Shown here: positions 1-9,913 of the stretch, in pieces
Layout: each line of letters starts with the position of its first letter
How positions within the stretch are numbered: the first letter of the stretch is position 1
Notes under the pieces: generated by a model
Told to the model about the DNA's origin: nothing
The model's database searches: none
Seen by the model: the letters and a program-made list of their open reading frames with translations, nothing else
Program-made: the position numbers and the translations under genes
From: Cupriavidus basilensis
Lineage (GTDB): Bacteria > Pseudomonadota > Gammaproteobacteria > Burkholderiales > Burkholderiaceae
Assembly (NCBI RefSeq): GCF_000832305.1
Contig: NZ_CP010537.1
Coordinates: 3,348,001-3,412,000 of the forward strand
Direction: 5' to 3'
Length of the DNA: 64,000 nucleotides

Positions 1-596
1 TTGCTCGCGCGGCTCACCGTGCGCCCGGCGGGCATGACAAAGGCGATGCGCCGGTGACCCAGCTCGAGCAGGTGCGACGCGGCCAGGTAGCCTGCCTGGA
101 AGTTGTCGGGCGCCACATGATCGATGCGCGCCGGCGCGTCAGGGTCGGCACCGCCGTCGTAGCTGACCATGGCCAGCCCCTGCCGGGTCGCCACCTCGAA
201 ATGTTGCTCGCCGGTGAGCGACGACACGACGATCACGCCGTGCACGCCGAACGAGAGCAAGTCGTCGAACATGCGCGACTCCTGCTCCCGGTCCCGGTTG
301 GTATTGCCCAGCAGCACGCGGTAGCCCGTCTGGCGCTGTGCCTCGGCTTCGATCTTCAGCGTCAGCTGGCCGTACATGGGGTTGGCGGTGGACGGCACCA
401 ACAGCCCCAGCATCGGCGTCTGGCCGGTCTTGAGCTGGCGCGCGACCTGGCTGGGCCGGAAGCCGAGCGTGCGGATGGCCTCCCGCACCCGCTCGAATGT
501 GGCGGGATTGAGCCGCTCGGTGCGTCCGTTGAGCACGTTGGAAACGGAGCTCACGGATACATTCGCCAGTCTGGCGACATCTTGTATGGTTGCCAT
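1..596 (-). CDS. LacI-family transcriptional regulator (3' end cut by window)
   Basis: This is the first ~198 residues of a LacI/GalR-type repressor reading leftwards out of the window. The N-terminus (MATIQDVARLANVSVSSVSN) is the classic LacI helix-turn-helix, followed by the hinge region (RPSQVARQLKTGQT) and the start of the periplasmic-binding-protein-like effector domain (LGLLVPSTANPMYG). The ATG at 596 is placed exactly by the family: translation begins a few residues before the HTH. Such proteins bind palindromic operators and release them on binding a sugar or related small molecule. The effector cannot be told, because the ligand domain is cut off and no target gene lies to the right on this strand. 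The family call is secure; the regulon is unknown. Confidence 0.93.
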   Translation of the reverse strand, partial: MATIQDVARLANVSVSSVSNVLNGRTERLNPATFERVREAIRTLGFRPSQVARQLKTGQTPMLGLLVPSTANPMYGQLTLKIEAEAQRQTGYRVLLGNTNRDREQESRMFDDLLSFGVHGVIVVSSLTGEQHFEVATRQGLAMVSYDGGADPDAPARIDHVAPDNFQAGYLAASHLLELGHRRIAFVMPAGRTVSRAS

Positions 597-1110
597 TATC
601 GGGATCTCATGCCAGCGTCATCAGGCGGGATCGCCATGGCGTCAGCGATGGCAACAGGATCAAGAACAGCAAGATCAGCAGCAACAGCAACAGCAACAGC
701 AAGACGAGGTATGTCAGCATCGGCCCCGCCCTCTGCTCCGTGCGCGTGCCGGCCATCGCGCAAGTGGCGACCGGCATCAGGTATTAAGCGTCTCCGTAAA
801 ACGATTTACTAAATCGATTTACAGATCATAGGCGGTCGTGAGACAAATGCAAGGACGATGGCTTGCCAGGTGCCGCCGCCATGGCGGCAGTACCCGGCTG
901 CGCATTCGAAAGGAAGTGATTCAGGCTGTGACCGCCTTGGCGCGGCCGACGGGCATAGCGCCAAGGGGACGGGGAAGATGGGCTGGCGATGCCGGCCGCA
1001 TTCAGGCAAGTATTGCGCGCAATCTGCAATCTATCCGGGCGCGCTGATCTACCCGGGCAACTACAGCGACTACAGGAACGACAGGAACGACAGCAACCCG
1101 CCCACCGCCC
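597..1110. other. Intergenic region with no supported gene
   Basis: This 514-bp stretch lies between the LacI-type regulator and the aldo/keto reductase stop codon. It contains a CAG/CAA hexamer repeat and, near 1065-1100, short imperfect direct repeats of the type ACTACAGGAACGACAGGAACGACAG. Open frames here translate into low-complexity Gln- or Arg-rich peptides without family motifs, so I call no gene. It presumably holds the promoter of the leftward LacI-type gene. Confidence 0.6.
676..702. repeat. CAG/CAA trinucleotide (hexamer CAGCAA x4) repeat
   Basis: CAG CAG CAA followed by alternating CAG and CAA triplets gives four consecutive CAGCAA units at 679-702. It lies about 80-105 bp upstream of the LacI-type start codon. 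Such arrays can change length by slippage. A role in spacing the promoter is speculation. Confidence 0.85.
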
Positions 1111-1914
1111 TCAATCCCAGGCAGGCGCCAACCCCTGCGGGCTGGTCAAGCGTCCGCCCCGATCCAGCGCACCGATGGCAGCCATGTCCGGCTCAGACAG
1201 CCGCACCGCAAGCGCACCCAGGTTGCCCTGCAGGTTTGCACGCTTGGTAGAAGAGGGAATCACTGCATGCCCAAGCTGCATGGCCCAGGCCAGCACCACC
1301 TGCGCAGGCGTAGCCCCGTTGCGCTGCGCAATTGCCTGAACCACCGGATCCTGCAACACCTTGCCGTAACCCAGCGTCATGTACGACGTGATCGGAATCC
1401 CCTGGCTGCGGGCAAAGTCGGCCACCTTGCGATTCTGCAGGAACGGATGCAACTCGACCTGGTTGGTCGCGATGGCACCCGCCCCCACCACGTCGATCGC
1501 CTGCTGCATCAGCCCGATCGTGAAATTGGACACCCCGATCTGACGCGTCAGCCCCTGCTCGCGAGCATCGGCCAGCGCGCCCATGAACTCGGCAACCGGC
1601 ACCCCATCACCTGGCGACGGCCAGTGGATCAGCGTCAGGTCGACATGGTCCGTACGCAGCTTGGCAAGGCTGTCCTTGAGGCTGGGCACCAGCTTGTCGC
1701 GCGACAGGTTCTCGGTCCAGATCTTGGTCGTCAGGAACAGCGCCGAGCGCGCCACGCCGCTCTCGGCGATGGCCTGGCCGACCTCGGCCTCGTTGCCGTA
1801 GATCTGTGCGGTATCGATGGCGCGGTAGCCAACGTCAAGGCCGTTGCGCACGGAGTCGATGACGGTCTGGCCTTGCAGGCGGAAGGTACCGAGGCCGATG
1901 GTGGGAATGGACAT
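1111..1914 (-). CDS. Aldo/keto reductase (2,5-diketo-D-gluconate reductase B-like)
   Basis: A 267-residue NADPH-dependent (beta/alpha)8-barrel oxidoreductase of the AKR superfamily, cytosolic. The catalytic tetrad is visible in the usual order: Asp in YRAIDTAQ, Tyr in AQIYGNE, Lys in FLTTKIW and His in LTLIHWP. The C-terminal cofactor-binding segment ([16 protein letters not shown]) is complete. Length and motifs match DkgB-type reductases that reduce methylglyoxal, diketogluconate and other aldehydes; the physiological substrate cannot be read from sequence. It ends in the intergenic region and its start is 84 bp from the stop of the SDR gene, so the two may be co-transcribed. Confidence 0.9.
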   Translation of the reverse strand: MSIPTIGLGTFRLQGQTVIDSVRNGLDVGYRAIDTAQIYGNEAEVGQAIAESGVARSALFLTTKIWTENLSRDKLVPSLKDSLAKLRTDHVDLTLIHWPSPGDGVPVAEFMGALADAREQGLTRQIGVSNFTIGLMQQAIDVVGAGAIATNQVELHPFLQNRKVADFARSQGIPITSYMTLGYGKVLQDPVVQAIAQRNGATPAQVVLAWAMQLGHAVIPSSTKRANLQGNLGALAVRLSEPDMAAIGALDRGGRLTSPQGLAPAWD

Positions 1915-1998
1915 TGTGTTTTCCTGTGTCAGGTCATGCGTTGGCGGCCACGGCCGGCTGCGGCCATGGCCTGGATGAATGCGCGCTTCGGGCGGGCG

Positions 1999-2901
1999 TC
2001 AGGCGAGCGGCATCTCGTTCTCGATCCACGCCGTCACCGACACGTGCCCGGGCTGCCAGCCCAGCTCCGAGCGCGCGCGCCGGGCGCGCACGCGGCTGTT
2101 GGAGCCGAAGGAGTAGCGCGACTGGCCCTCGCCCCAGACGGGCGTGGCCTCTTCGACCGACCAGGACTGCACGGCCCCGAGGCCGAGCCGCCGGGCAATG
2201 GCAGCACCGATCTCCGCGTACGAAGCCTCGCCGTTCTCGACAAAATAGAAGGCGCCCGCGGGCGCGCTGTCGAGCACGCGCGCATAGAGGTCCACCACAT
2301 CGGCGATATGCACGTTGGACCAGCGGTTCACGCCTGCGCCGACGATGCGCACCAAGCCGCTCTGCCTGGCCTGCGCCACCAGCGGCGGAATCTGCACGCT
2401 GTCGGCATGCAGCCCGGCGCCAACGCCGTAGATCATGCTGTTGCACAGCACGGCGCTGCGCACGCCTTGCGCGGCGGCCGCCAGCACCATCTGGTCGATG
2501 GCGTGGCGCGCCTGCTTGCCCGGCTCCACCACGAACGGCGTCTGTTCGTCGAAGATGCGCGGCGGCAAGACATTGCCGCCGGCGTCGTCGCCGATCACGC
2601 TGGAGCCGCTGGTATGCAGCAACGGCTTGCCCGTGCCGCGCAATCCGGCCAGCAGCGCGTCTATCGCGGCGCGGTGGTCGCTGCTGGCGGCGTTGATCAC
2701 GCCATCGGCCTGCGCGGCTTCGCGCGTCAGCAGGGCAGCATCGTCGAGCGCGCCCGGCACGGGCACGACGCCGCGCATGGCCAGCTGCGCGGCCTGCGCC
2801 GGGTTGCGGACCAGGCCGCGCACGCTATGCCCGGCGGCGATCAGGTGAGCAGCGACGGAGCCGCCGATAAAGCCGGCCGCGCCGGTGAGGAAGATTTGCA
2901 T
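1999..2901 (-). CDS. Atypical SDR / NAD(P)-dependent epimerase-dehydratase
   Basis: A 300-residue Rossmann protein beginning MQIFLTGAAGFIGG, the extended/atypical SDR nucleotide-binding glycine motif (GxxGxxG, residues 7-13). The start at 2901 is chosen because AGGAG lies just upstream and the motif sits at the usual distance; the frame is open much further upstream without homology. The middle (ALDDAALLTREAAQADGVINAASSD) resembles epimerases acting on nucleotide sugars or small carbonyls. I see no convincing YxxxK catalytic pair, only SMIYGVGAG, as in many atypical SDRs, so the reaction is unknown. It is followed by the aldo/keto reductase on the same strand. Confidence 0.85.
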   Translation of the reverse strand: MQIFLTGAAGFIGGSVAAHLIAAGHSVRGLVRNPAQAAQLAMRGVVPVPGALDDAALLTREAAQADGVINAASSDHRAAIDALLAGLRGTGKPLLHTSGSSVIGDDAGGNVLPPRIFDEQTPFVVEPGKQARHAIDQMVLAAAAQGVRSAVLCNSMIYGVGAGLHADSVQIPPLVAQARQSGLVRIVGAGVNRWSNVHIADVVDLYARVLDSAPAGAFYFVENGEASYAEIGAAIARRLGLGAVQSWSVEEATPVWGEGQSRYSFGSNSRVRARRARSELGWQPGHVSVTAWIENEMPLA

Positions 2902-3157
2902 GGGATGCTCCTGGAAGCGGGCTTGCGAAGCGCGCCGGATTGGGCCCGGGCCCTGAGACCCTGAGACCGTGAGGCGGTGGCCATGGCCGGATGAACATGG
3001 CCCGAGTATCCGCGCAACCCATGCAGAGAAAAACCGTGCGGCGGGCAGAACATATTTGATTCCCGCGCAAGAATGGGCGCCGCGCCCGCGCACTGGAAGT
3101 GTCTCGCTGCGTATTCGCCGTCCGGAACCTTGCCAAGCGCAACGCAACGGTGCTGCA

Positions 3158-3555
3158 TTACGCTGCGAGCTGGCAAAAGATGGGAAAGATGGCGAAAGAT
3201 CGCAAGCGGCCCCGGCGTCTACCTTGCCGGGCGCGCGTGCGCACCGGCACGTTGGGCTGCGTGCCGGTTCCGAAGTACTGGTTATAGACGCCCGAGAAAC
3301 CGGTGAAATCCGGCTTGCCCGTGGCCGGGTCCGCCACGATCAGCGCCCGCATGGAGACGATGTCGCCCATTTGGTAGCCGCGCGCCCTGAGGATGTGCTC
3401 GATCTGGCCGAGCACGTTGCGGGTCTGGGTTGCGGTGTCGCCATAGGAGGCCGCGGTATCGGGCGGCGCGGAGGCATTCGACACCGTGGGCCCCACGCCG
3501 CTGAGCACGAGTTGCTCCGCGCTGGCGGGAATCTCGATCGCCTCGGCGAACTCGC
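3158..3555 (-). pseudogene. RidA/YjgF-like protein, remnant
   Basis: The segment reading EIPASAEQLVLSGVGP, then GDTATQTRNVLGQIEHIL and GDIVSMRALIVADP up to FGTGTQPNVPVR, is a recognisable Rid-family (enamine/imine deaminase fold) sequence. The family normally continues after the PNVPVR segment with about 25 residues carrying the conserved VQVAGL...VEIEV strand. Here the frame runs instead into an Arg-rich, non-homologous tail. The N-terminal side stops near 3550, where the opposite strand begins to encode an amidase C-terminus. It is therefore a broken gene, probably truncated at both ends. An active-site Arg equivalent may be the one in PNVPVR, but function is unlikely. Confidence 0.75.
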
Positions 3556-3760
3556 GCTGCCGGTGGGATTCACGCCCGACGGCCTTCCCGTGGGCCTGCA
3601 GCTGATCGGCAGGCCCTGGGCCGAAGGTACCCTGCTTGACGCCTGCGCCGCATTCCAGCAAGCCACCAGCTGGCACCGTATCGAACCCGTGCTCAATGGC
3701 CCGGAAATGGCCGGAAGTGGCCATCATCGCGGCGGTGCCGGACCACGGGTAAGCATCTGA
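3551..3760 (+). pseudogene. Amidase (GatA-like signature family) C-terminal remnant
   Basis: On the plus strand the sequence LPVGFTPDGLPVGLQLIGRP, then WAEGTLLDACAAFQQATSWH, is the conserved C-terminal end of amidase-signature enzymes, where GLPVGLQLIG is near-invariant. The upstream catalytic Ser-cisSer-Lys domain is absent: the homology starts abruptly around 3551, exactly where the opposite-strand RidA-like homology stops. It is a fragment of about 60 codons that cannot be catalytic. The tail-to-head junction with the RidA remnant points to a deletion or inversion at this spot. Confidence 0.78.
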
Positions 3761-3861
3761 AAAGGCAGGCTGGCGCGATGGTAGACTCGGCACAGCCCCG
3801 AGCCGCGCGGGCCACCTCTATAATCCGCGCTCCCGGCCAACCATCGCAGATATCTCGCCTC

Positions 3862-5091
3862 ATGCTCAAGGAAACAGCGCAAGCCCGCCCGACACGCCGG
3901 TACGTGGAAAAACGCGAGGCGATCCTCGATGCTGCTGCCCGGCTGTTCAATCGCAAGGGCTTGCGCGGCGCCACGCTCTCGGACGTGGCGCAGGAAGTCG
4001 GCCTGAGCACCAACAGCATCACCTACTACTACCGCAAGAAGGAAGACCTTGTGGTGGCGTGCCTGATGCGCACCATCGATGAAATCGCGGGCATCGCCGA
4101 CGCCACGGCCGGCGAGCCGTTGCCGCAGGCCAGGGTGCGCCGGTTCATCGCGCTTTTCTTCCAGCGGCTGGCCAGGACTGCAACCGGCGAGCGCCCCGAG
4201 TTGATGAGCTTTCGCGAGATCCGCTCGCTGCCCGACACACACGCCGATGTTGCCTTCGCGGCCTATACGGACATGTTCCGGCGCATCCGCAAGCTGTTGC
4301 GCAGCGACACGCCCAAGGACCCCGCGCAACGCAGCGCCCTGAGCGCGGCGGCGCACCTGCTGCTGTCGCTGACCAGCGGCGCGATGACATGGGTGGAGCG
4401 CTATGAGCCAGAGGATTATCCGAAGGTGGCGGATACCGTCGTGGATATCCTGCTCAACGGCTTTGCGTCACCGTCATCGCAATGGGACAGCGCCCCGGCC
4501 GGGACGCCGCCGATCTCCAAAGCCGAAACCACGCAGGAAGCCTTCCTGCGCGCTGCCACGGAACTGCTCAACGAACTGGGCTATCGGGGCGCTTCCGCCG
4601 ATCGCATCTCCGCGCGGCTGAATCTCACCAAGGGTGCCTTCTATCACCACAACGAGAACAAGGATGACCTGATCGCCGCCTGCTTCGACCGCATGTTCGC
4701 GGTGATCCGCGATGCGCAATCGAAGGTGGAGAACGGCCCGGGCACCGGCTGGGACAAGCTGTGCGCGATCGCGCGCGCGCTGGTCGGCTATCAGTTTTCC
4801 AGCCAGGGGCCGCTGCTGCGGCTGACCATCTACGGCGCGCTGCCCGAGGAGATGCGCAAGGAGAAGATGCTGACGATGAACCGGCTGTCGGCGCGGTTTG
4901 TGCGTTTCCTGGTGCAAGGGATGCAGGACGGGTCGATCCGGGCGCTGGATCAGTCGATTGCTTCGTTGCAGGTGAATGGGATGATCAATGCCGCGGTGGA
5001 GTTGCGGCGGTGGGTGCCGGATGCATCCGGGGAGAACGCGGCGGATTTGTTTATCCGGCCTTTGTTTTTGGGAATATTTTCAGGGCAGTGA
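3862..5091 (+). CDS. Tandem double TetR-family regulator
   Basis: 409 residues with two complete TetR/AcrR-type DNA-binding domains in one chain. The first HTH (REAILDAAARLFNRKGLRGA, then DVAQEVGLSTNSITYYYRKK) is followed by a ligand domain. A second HTH begins about residue 220 (TQEAFLRAATELLNELGYRG, then RISARLNLTKGAFYHHNENK) and has its own C-terminal domain. The ATG at 3862 (MLKETAQARP) is preferred; an in-frame upstream ATG at 3778 adds 28 residues without homology. TetR proteins normally dimerise, so a covalent tandem could act as an intramolecular dimer or bind unequal half-sites. It is convergent with the ABC operon. Its target may be the neighbouring genes, but no operator was identified. 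Confidence 0.9.
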   Translation: MLKETAQARPTRRYVEKREAILDAAARLFNRKGLRGATLSDVAQEVGLSTNSITYYYRKKEDLVVACLMRTIDEIAGIADATAGEPLPQARVRRFIALFFQRLARTATGERPELMSFREIRSLPDTHADVAFAAYTDMFRRIRKLLRSDTPKDPAQRSALSAAAHLLLSLTSGAMTWVERYEPEDYPKVADTVVDILLNGFASPSSQWDSAPAGTPPISKAETTQEAFLRAATELLNELGYRGASADRISARLNLTKGAFYHHNENKDDLIAACFDRMFAVIRDAQSKVENGPGTGWDKLCAIARALVGYQFSSQGPLLRLTIYGALPEEMRKEKMLTMNRLSARFVRFLVQGMQDGSIRALDQSIASLQVNGMINAAVELRRWVPDASGENAADLFIRPLFLGIFSGQ

Positions 5092-5162
5092 GCGCCAGGA
5101 TGCATCTTTGATGCGCCTTGATGCGTTTTAGTGCACCAACGCCTGGCTCCCCGCTTGCCGCA

Positions 5163-6189
<1,027 letters not shown>

Positions 6190-6209
<20 letters not shown>

Positions 6210-7173
6210 GGAGGAAGCATGCCTTCAGGTGATTCGGGCGCACGGCACGCAGCGCGGGGCGCGACATGCCGCATTGATCGGTGGCGAGCTTGCACCGCGG
6301 CATGAAAGCGCACCCTGGCGGCAGCGCGGTGAGGTCGGGCGGCTGGCCGTCGATGGGCACCAGCGGCTGGCGGGTATCGCCGTCGATGCGCGGCACCGAG
6401 GCCATCAGCCCGCGCGTGTACGGGTGCGCGGGATGGCCGTAGAGCTCGCGCGCCGTGGCGGTCTCGACCATGCGGCCGCCGTACATCACGGTCACGCGAT
6501 CGGCATAGCGGGCCACCACGCCCAGGTCGTGCGTGATGAGCACCAGCGCCGTGCCGGACTGGCTGGCCAGGTCCTTGAGCAGGTCGAGGATCTGCGCTTG
6601 CACCGTGACGTCGAGCGCGGTGGTGGGCTCGTCCGCGATGATCAGCTGCGGCTTGCAGGCCAGCGCCATGGCGATCATGGCGCGCTGGCGCATGCCGCCC
6701 GAGAACTGGTGCGGATAGGCGCCCAGCCGGCTCTGCGGCTCGGGGATCTGCACCTTGCCAAGCAGCTCGCCGGCGATGCCCAGCGCGGTCTTCCACGGCA
6801 TGCCCTGGTGCAGGTTGATCGGCTCGGCGATCTGCTTGCCCACGGTGAGTGCCGGGTTCATCGACGACATCGGCTCCTGGAAGATCATCGCGATCCGGTT
6901 GCCGCGAATCGCACGCATTTTTGCCGGGCTGAGCTTGAGCAGGTCCTGCCCGTCAAAGCGGATCTCGCCCGCTTCGATGCGGCCCGCCGGGCTGGGAATC
7001 AGGCCCAGGATGGATAGCGCGGTGACGCTTTTCCCCGAGCCGGACTCGCCAACGATGGCCAGCGTCTCGCCGGGGGCGACATCGAACGAGACCTGGTCCA
7101 CCGCCGTGACCACGCCCCGGTCGGTGCGAAAGCGCGTGGTCAGCTGGTTCACCTGCAAGATGGGCTGCGTCAT
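6190..7173 (-). CDS. Dipeptide/oligopeptide ABC transporter ATP-binding protein (DppD/OppD type)
   Basis: 327-residue ATPase with Walker A GESGSGKS near residue 40, signature [15 protein letters not shown], Walker [13 protein letters not shown], switch LITHDLGVV and the subfamily C-terminal [17 protein letters not shown] motif. FSGGMRQR is the usual variant for the DppD/OppD partner. It lies 72 bp after the solute-binding gene and overlaps the next ATPase gene, so all components appear to be made from one transcript. It energises uptake through the permease pair encoded upstream. Confidence 0.93.
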
Positions 7174-7245
7174 ACGGGCCTCCTTGAAAGGGACGGGCGT
7201 GGGACAGGAGTGGGACAGACGTGGAGCAACGTGGAAGCAAGGAAA

Positions 7246-8958
7246 TCAGAACCCCATCTTCTTCTTCATGTCCTGATCGACCCACATGCGCGCGTAGATC
7301 GGGCCGGGACGGACCGCGCCCGCACGCAGCTCGGCGTTGTAGTTCTTCACCCAGGGCCACCATGCGGTGTACACGTAAGGGGTCGGCAACCAGATATACG
7401 GCGCGTCGGCGAGCACATCGCGCGTCAGCGAGCGCAAGGCCTCTTGCCGGCGGCCGAGGTCACGCATCTGGAAGGCTTCGTTTACGCGCTGCTCGTACTT
7501 GGCGTCGCCCCACTGCGCGGCGTTCCAGACCTGGCCCTTCACGAAGCTCTTGCGGATCGTGGTGGTCGGGTTGGTATGGCCGTTGCTCATCAGGTAGCCT
7601 GGCGCATTGGTCCTGGTGGTCATGGCCGACAGGAACGCGCCGTACTCCATCGGCTGGATCTCGATGCGCACGCCAACCTGCTCCAGGTAGGCGCCGATCA
7701 GCGGCAGCAGCTCCAGGTGCTCCGGCTGGCAGGCGCATACCTGCACCTTGAAGGTGAAGCCCTTCGCGTAGCCCGCCTCGGCCAGCAGCTTGCGCGCCTT
7801 GTCCGGGTTGTAGGCGAACAGCTCCTTCACCGAGTCCGGCATGGCGCTCAGCGGCTCGAAGTAGCCGGCGTAGTCCGGATGCTGCGGGTAGGCGAACAGC
7901 TCGGCATTGCCGCCATAGAACTGCTTGACGATCTCCTGCTTGTTGACCGCCATGTTCAGCGCGCGCCGCACGCGCAGGTCGTTGAACGGCTTGGTATCGA
8001 CGCGCAGCGCCACGTACTGGCCGTTGGTCGACAGCCAGCGCGACCACTTGAGCGCCGGTGCGTTCTTCTTGAGCTCATCGACCGCGGTCCAGCGCACGGA
8101 CTCGAGCACATCCAGCTTGCCGGTGCGCAGCATGGTGTTGCGGGTGGACTCGTCCTTGACCGTGCGCAGCACGACCTTGTCGACGAAGGGCAGCTTGTAG
8201 TCCTTGCCGGCGATCTTGTCGCTATCCCAGTATTGCTCGTTCTTCGTGTAAGTGCTGGCAGTGCCCTGGACGAAGTTGCTCAGCAGGAACGGCCCGCTGC
8301 CATTCACATTTTTCCAGTTGCCGGCCCCGGCGGCGGCCACCTCCTTGGGCATGATGCCGGAGTAGTAGCCCCAGCCGAAGCGGTAATCCCATTCGGCGTT
8401 GAACGCCTTGAAGCGGAAGACCACGGTGTACTTGTCCGTTGCCTCCACCTTGTTGAGGTGGTCGTAATACGTGGGGATTTTCTTGGCGCTGGTGTTCTGG
8501 CGGTTGTAGCTGAAGACCACGTCGTCGGCCACCAGTTCGCGCTCCTCCATCACGCCCGCCTTGGCGGGGAACTTCACGCCCTTGCGCAGCTTGACTTCGA
8601 GCGTCAGCGGGTCGACCCACTTCCAGCTCTCGGCCAGTTCGCCGCGAATCGCATCCTCCGGCAGCCACGCATCAGCCTGGAACGGATACTTGCCGCCATT
8701 GCGCCTGGCCTTGGAAAGGTCGGCGGCGAAGAGCTGTTCGTAGACCTGGCCGGTATCGTAGTTCTGCTTCCAGTTCCAGTCCGCCAGGTCCCACGACAGG
8801 GCGGAGATGGTGGGATACATGGAGCCGATCTCGAGATTGCCGCCGTACTTCGGCGCTTCGGCCTGCGCGCAGGCGGCGCCAGCGGCAAGCGCCAGCACCA
8901 CGCCCGCCACGCCCGCCACCACTGAAGATATTGTCCGGTTCAAGCCGCGTCCCTCCAT
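7246..8958 (-). CDS. ABC transporter solute-binding protein, family 5 (peptide-type)
   Basis: About 570 residues. A hydrophobic signal sequence (SSVVAGVAGVVLALAAGAAC, cleavage after AQA) leads to a family 5 extracellular solute-binding domain: LAESWKWVDPLTLEVKLRKG, VFSYNRQNTSAKK and LRVRRALNMAVNKQEIV are characteristic. The ATG at 8958 has GGAGG at a 6-nt spacing; an ATG two codons upstream is too close to the same GGAGG. It would capture the ligand in the periplasm and deliver it to the permeases. It is placed between the permease and ATPase genes. The length is slightly over the usual ~530 residues, with an insertion-rich middle. The substrate is unknown. Confidence 0.92.
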   Translation of the reverse strand: MEGRGLNRTISSVVAGVAGVVLALAAGAACAQAEAPKYGGNLEIGSMYPTISALSWDLADWNWKQNYDTGQVYEQLFAADLSKARRNGGKYPFQADAWLPEDAIRGELAESWKWVDPLTLEVKLRKGVKFPAKAGVMEERELVADDVVFSYNRQNTSAKKIPTYYDHLNKVEATDKYTVVFRFKAFNAEWDYRFGWGYYSGIMPKEVAAAGAGNWKNVNGSGPFLLSNFVQGTASTYTKNEQYWDSDKIAGKDYKLPFVDKVVLRTVKDESTRNTMLRTGKLDVLESVRWTAVDELKKNAPALKWSRWLSTNGQYVALRVDTKPFNDLRVRRALNMAVNKQEIVKQFYGGNAELFAYPQHPDYAGYFEPLSAMPDSVKELFAYNPDKARKLLAEAGYAKGFTFKVQVCACQPEHLELLPLIGAYLEQVGVRIEIQPMEYGAFLSAMTTRTNAPGYLMSNGHTNPTTTIRKSFVKGQVWNAAQWGDAKYEQRVNEAFQMRDLGRRQEALRSLTRDVLADAPYIWLPTPYVYTAWWPWVKNYNAELRAGAVRPGPIYARMWVDQDMKKKMGF

Positions 8959-8977
8959 CGTCATCCTCCGTTGTTGG

Positions 8978-9913
8978 TTATCGCGATCCGCGCATGCGCG
9001 GGTCGAGCAGGTCACGTAGCGCGTCGCCGTAGACATTGATGGCATAGACGACAACGGTGAGGCAGATGCCGGGGGCCAAGGCCAGCCAGGGCCCCTGGAA
9101 CATGAAGGTGCGGCCGTTGCCCGAGAGCATGCCGCCCCAGGTCGGCGCGGGCGGCGGCACGCCCAGCCCGAGAAAGGACAGGCCGGACTCGGCCAGGATC
9201 GCGGTGCCCACGCGCGTGGTAAACAGCACAATGATGGGCGGCAGCACGTTGGGCAGGATATGGCGCCAGAGAATGCGGCCGGTGGATGCGCCCATGGACT
9301 GCGCGGCGTGCACATACATGTTCTCGCGCACCGAGACCACCGCGCTGCGGATGATGCGCGAGCCGCCCACGCCCAGCAGCAGGCCCAGCGTGCCGATGAT
9401 CTGCCAGCTGCCCGGGCCGAGCACGGACACCACCACGATCAGGATCACCAGGTCGGGAAAGCTCATCCACGCATCCACCATGCGCTGCACGATCAGGTCG
9501 AACTTGCCACCCAGGTAGCCGGTCAGGATGCCGATCAGCACCGAGATGGCGGTAGCGAGCGTGGCGGCCGACAGCCCGATGATGACCGAGAGCTGCGCGC
9601 CGTACAGGCAGCGCGAGAGCATGTCGCGCCCGAGGTTGTCGGTGCCGAAGGGGTGCGCCCACGACGGCGGCTGCAGCCGCTTCATCATGCTGATCTCGTT
9701 GACGCCATAAGGCGCCAGCCAGTCGGCAAAGACGCCGCAGAACAGGAAGATCATGCAGATCACCGCGCCGGCGGCGCCCAGCGGCTTCTCGCGGAACAGG
9801 CGGCCCACCAGTACGAAGGCTGACCCTAGCCGGCCCGGGACAGGCGTGGGCGGCGCGCCAGGGACGGCTTGCGCCGCCTTGAGCGCCGGGGCGTTTGCGA
9901 TTGGACGTGCCAT
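8978..9913 (-). CDS. ABC transporter permease (DppC/OppC type)
   Basis: 311 residues with an N-terminal cytoplasmic stretch, a first membrane helix (GAAGAVICMIFLFCGVFADW), the periplasmic HPFGTDNLGRDMLSR motif typical of DppC-type permeases, then about five more helices. The EAA-like loop (VHAAQSMGASTGRILWRHIL) contacts the ATPases. The ATG at 9913 overlaps the TGA of the upstream permease gene (ATGA), a translational-coupling arrangement. The frame stays open far upstream into the other permease gene but without homology, so this short start is right. Confidence 0.92.
   Translation of the reverse strand: MARPIANAPALKAAQAVPGAPPTPVPGRLGSAFVLVGRLFREKPLGAAGAVICMIFLFCGVFADWLAPYGVNEISMMKRLQPPSWAHPFGTDNLGRDMLSRCLYGAQLSVIIGLSAATLATAISVLIGILTGYLGGKFDLIVQRMVDAWMSFPDLVILIVVVSVLGPGSWQIIGTLGLLLGVGGSRIIRSAVVSVRENMYVHAAQSMGASTGRILWRHILPNVLPPIIVLFTTRVGTAILAESGLSFLGLGVPPPAPTWGGMLSGNGRTFMFQGPWLALAPGICLTVVVYAINVYGDALRDLLDPRMRGSR

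Noticed and set aside
676..720. Gln-rich open frame over the CAG/CAA repeat
   Set aside because: The poly-Gln peptide arises from the trinucleotide repeat; no ribosome site or family match, and it lies in the regulator's upstream region.
1267..2964. Long rightward open frame opposite the aldo/keto reductase and SDR genes
   Set aside because: Antisense shadow of high-GC coding sequence; its translation has no domain, whereas the minus-strand genes have full catalytic motifs.
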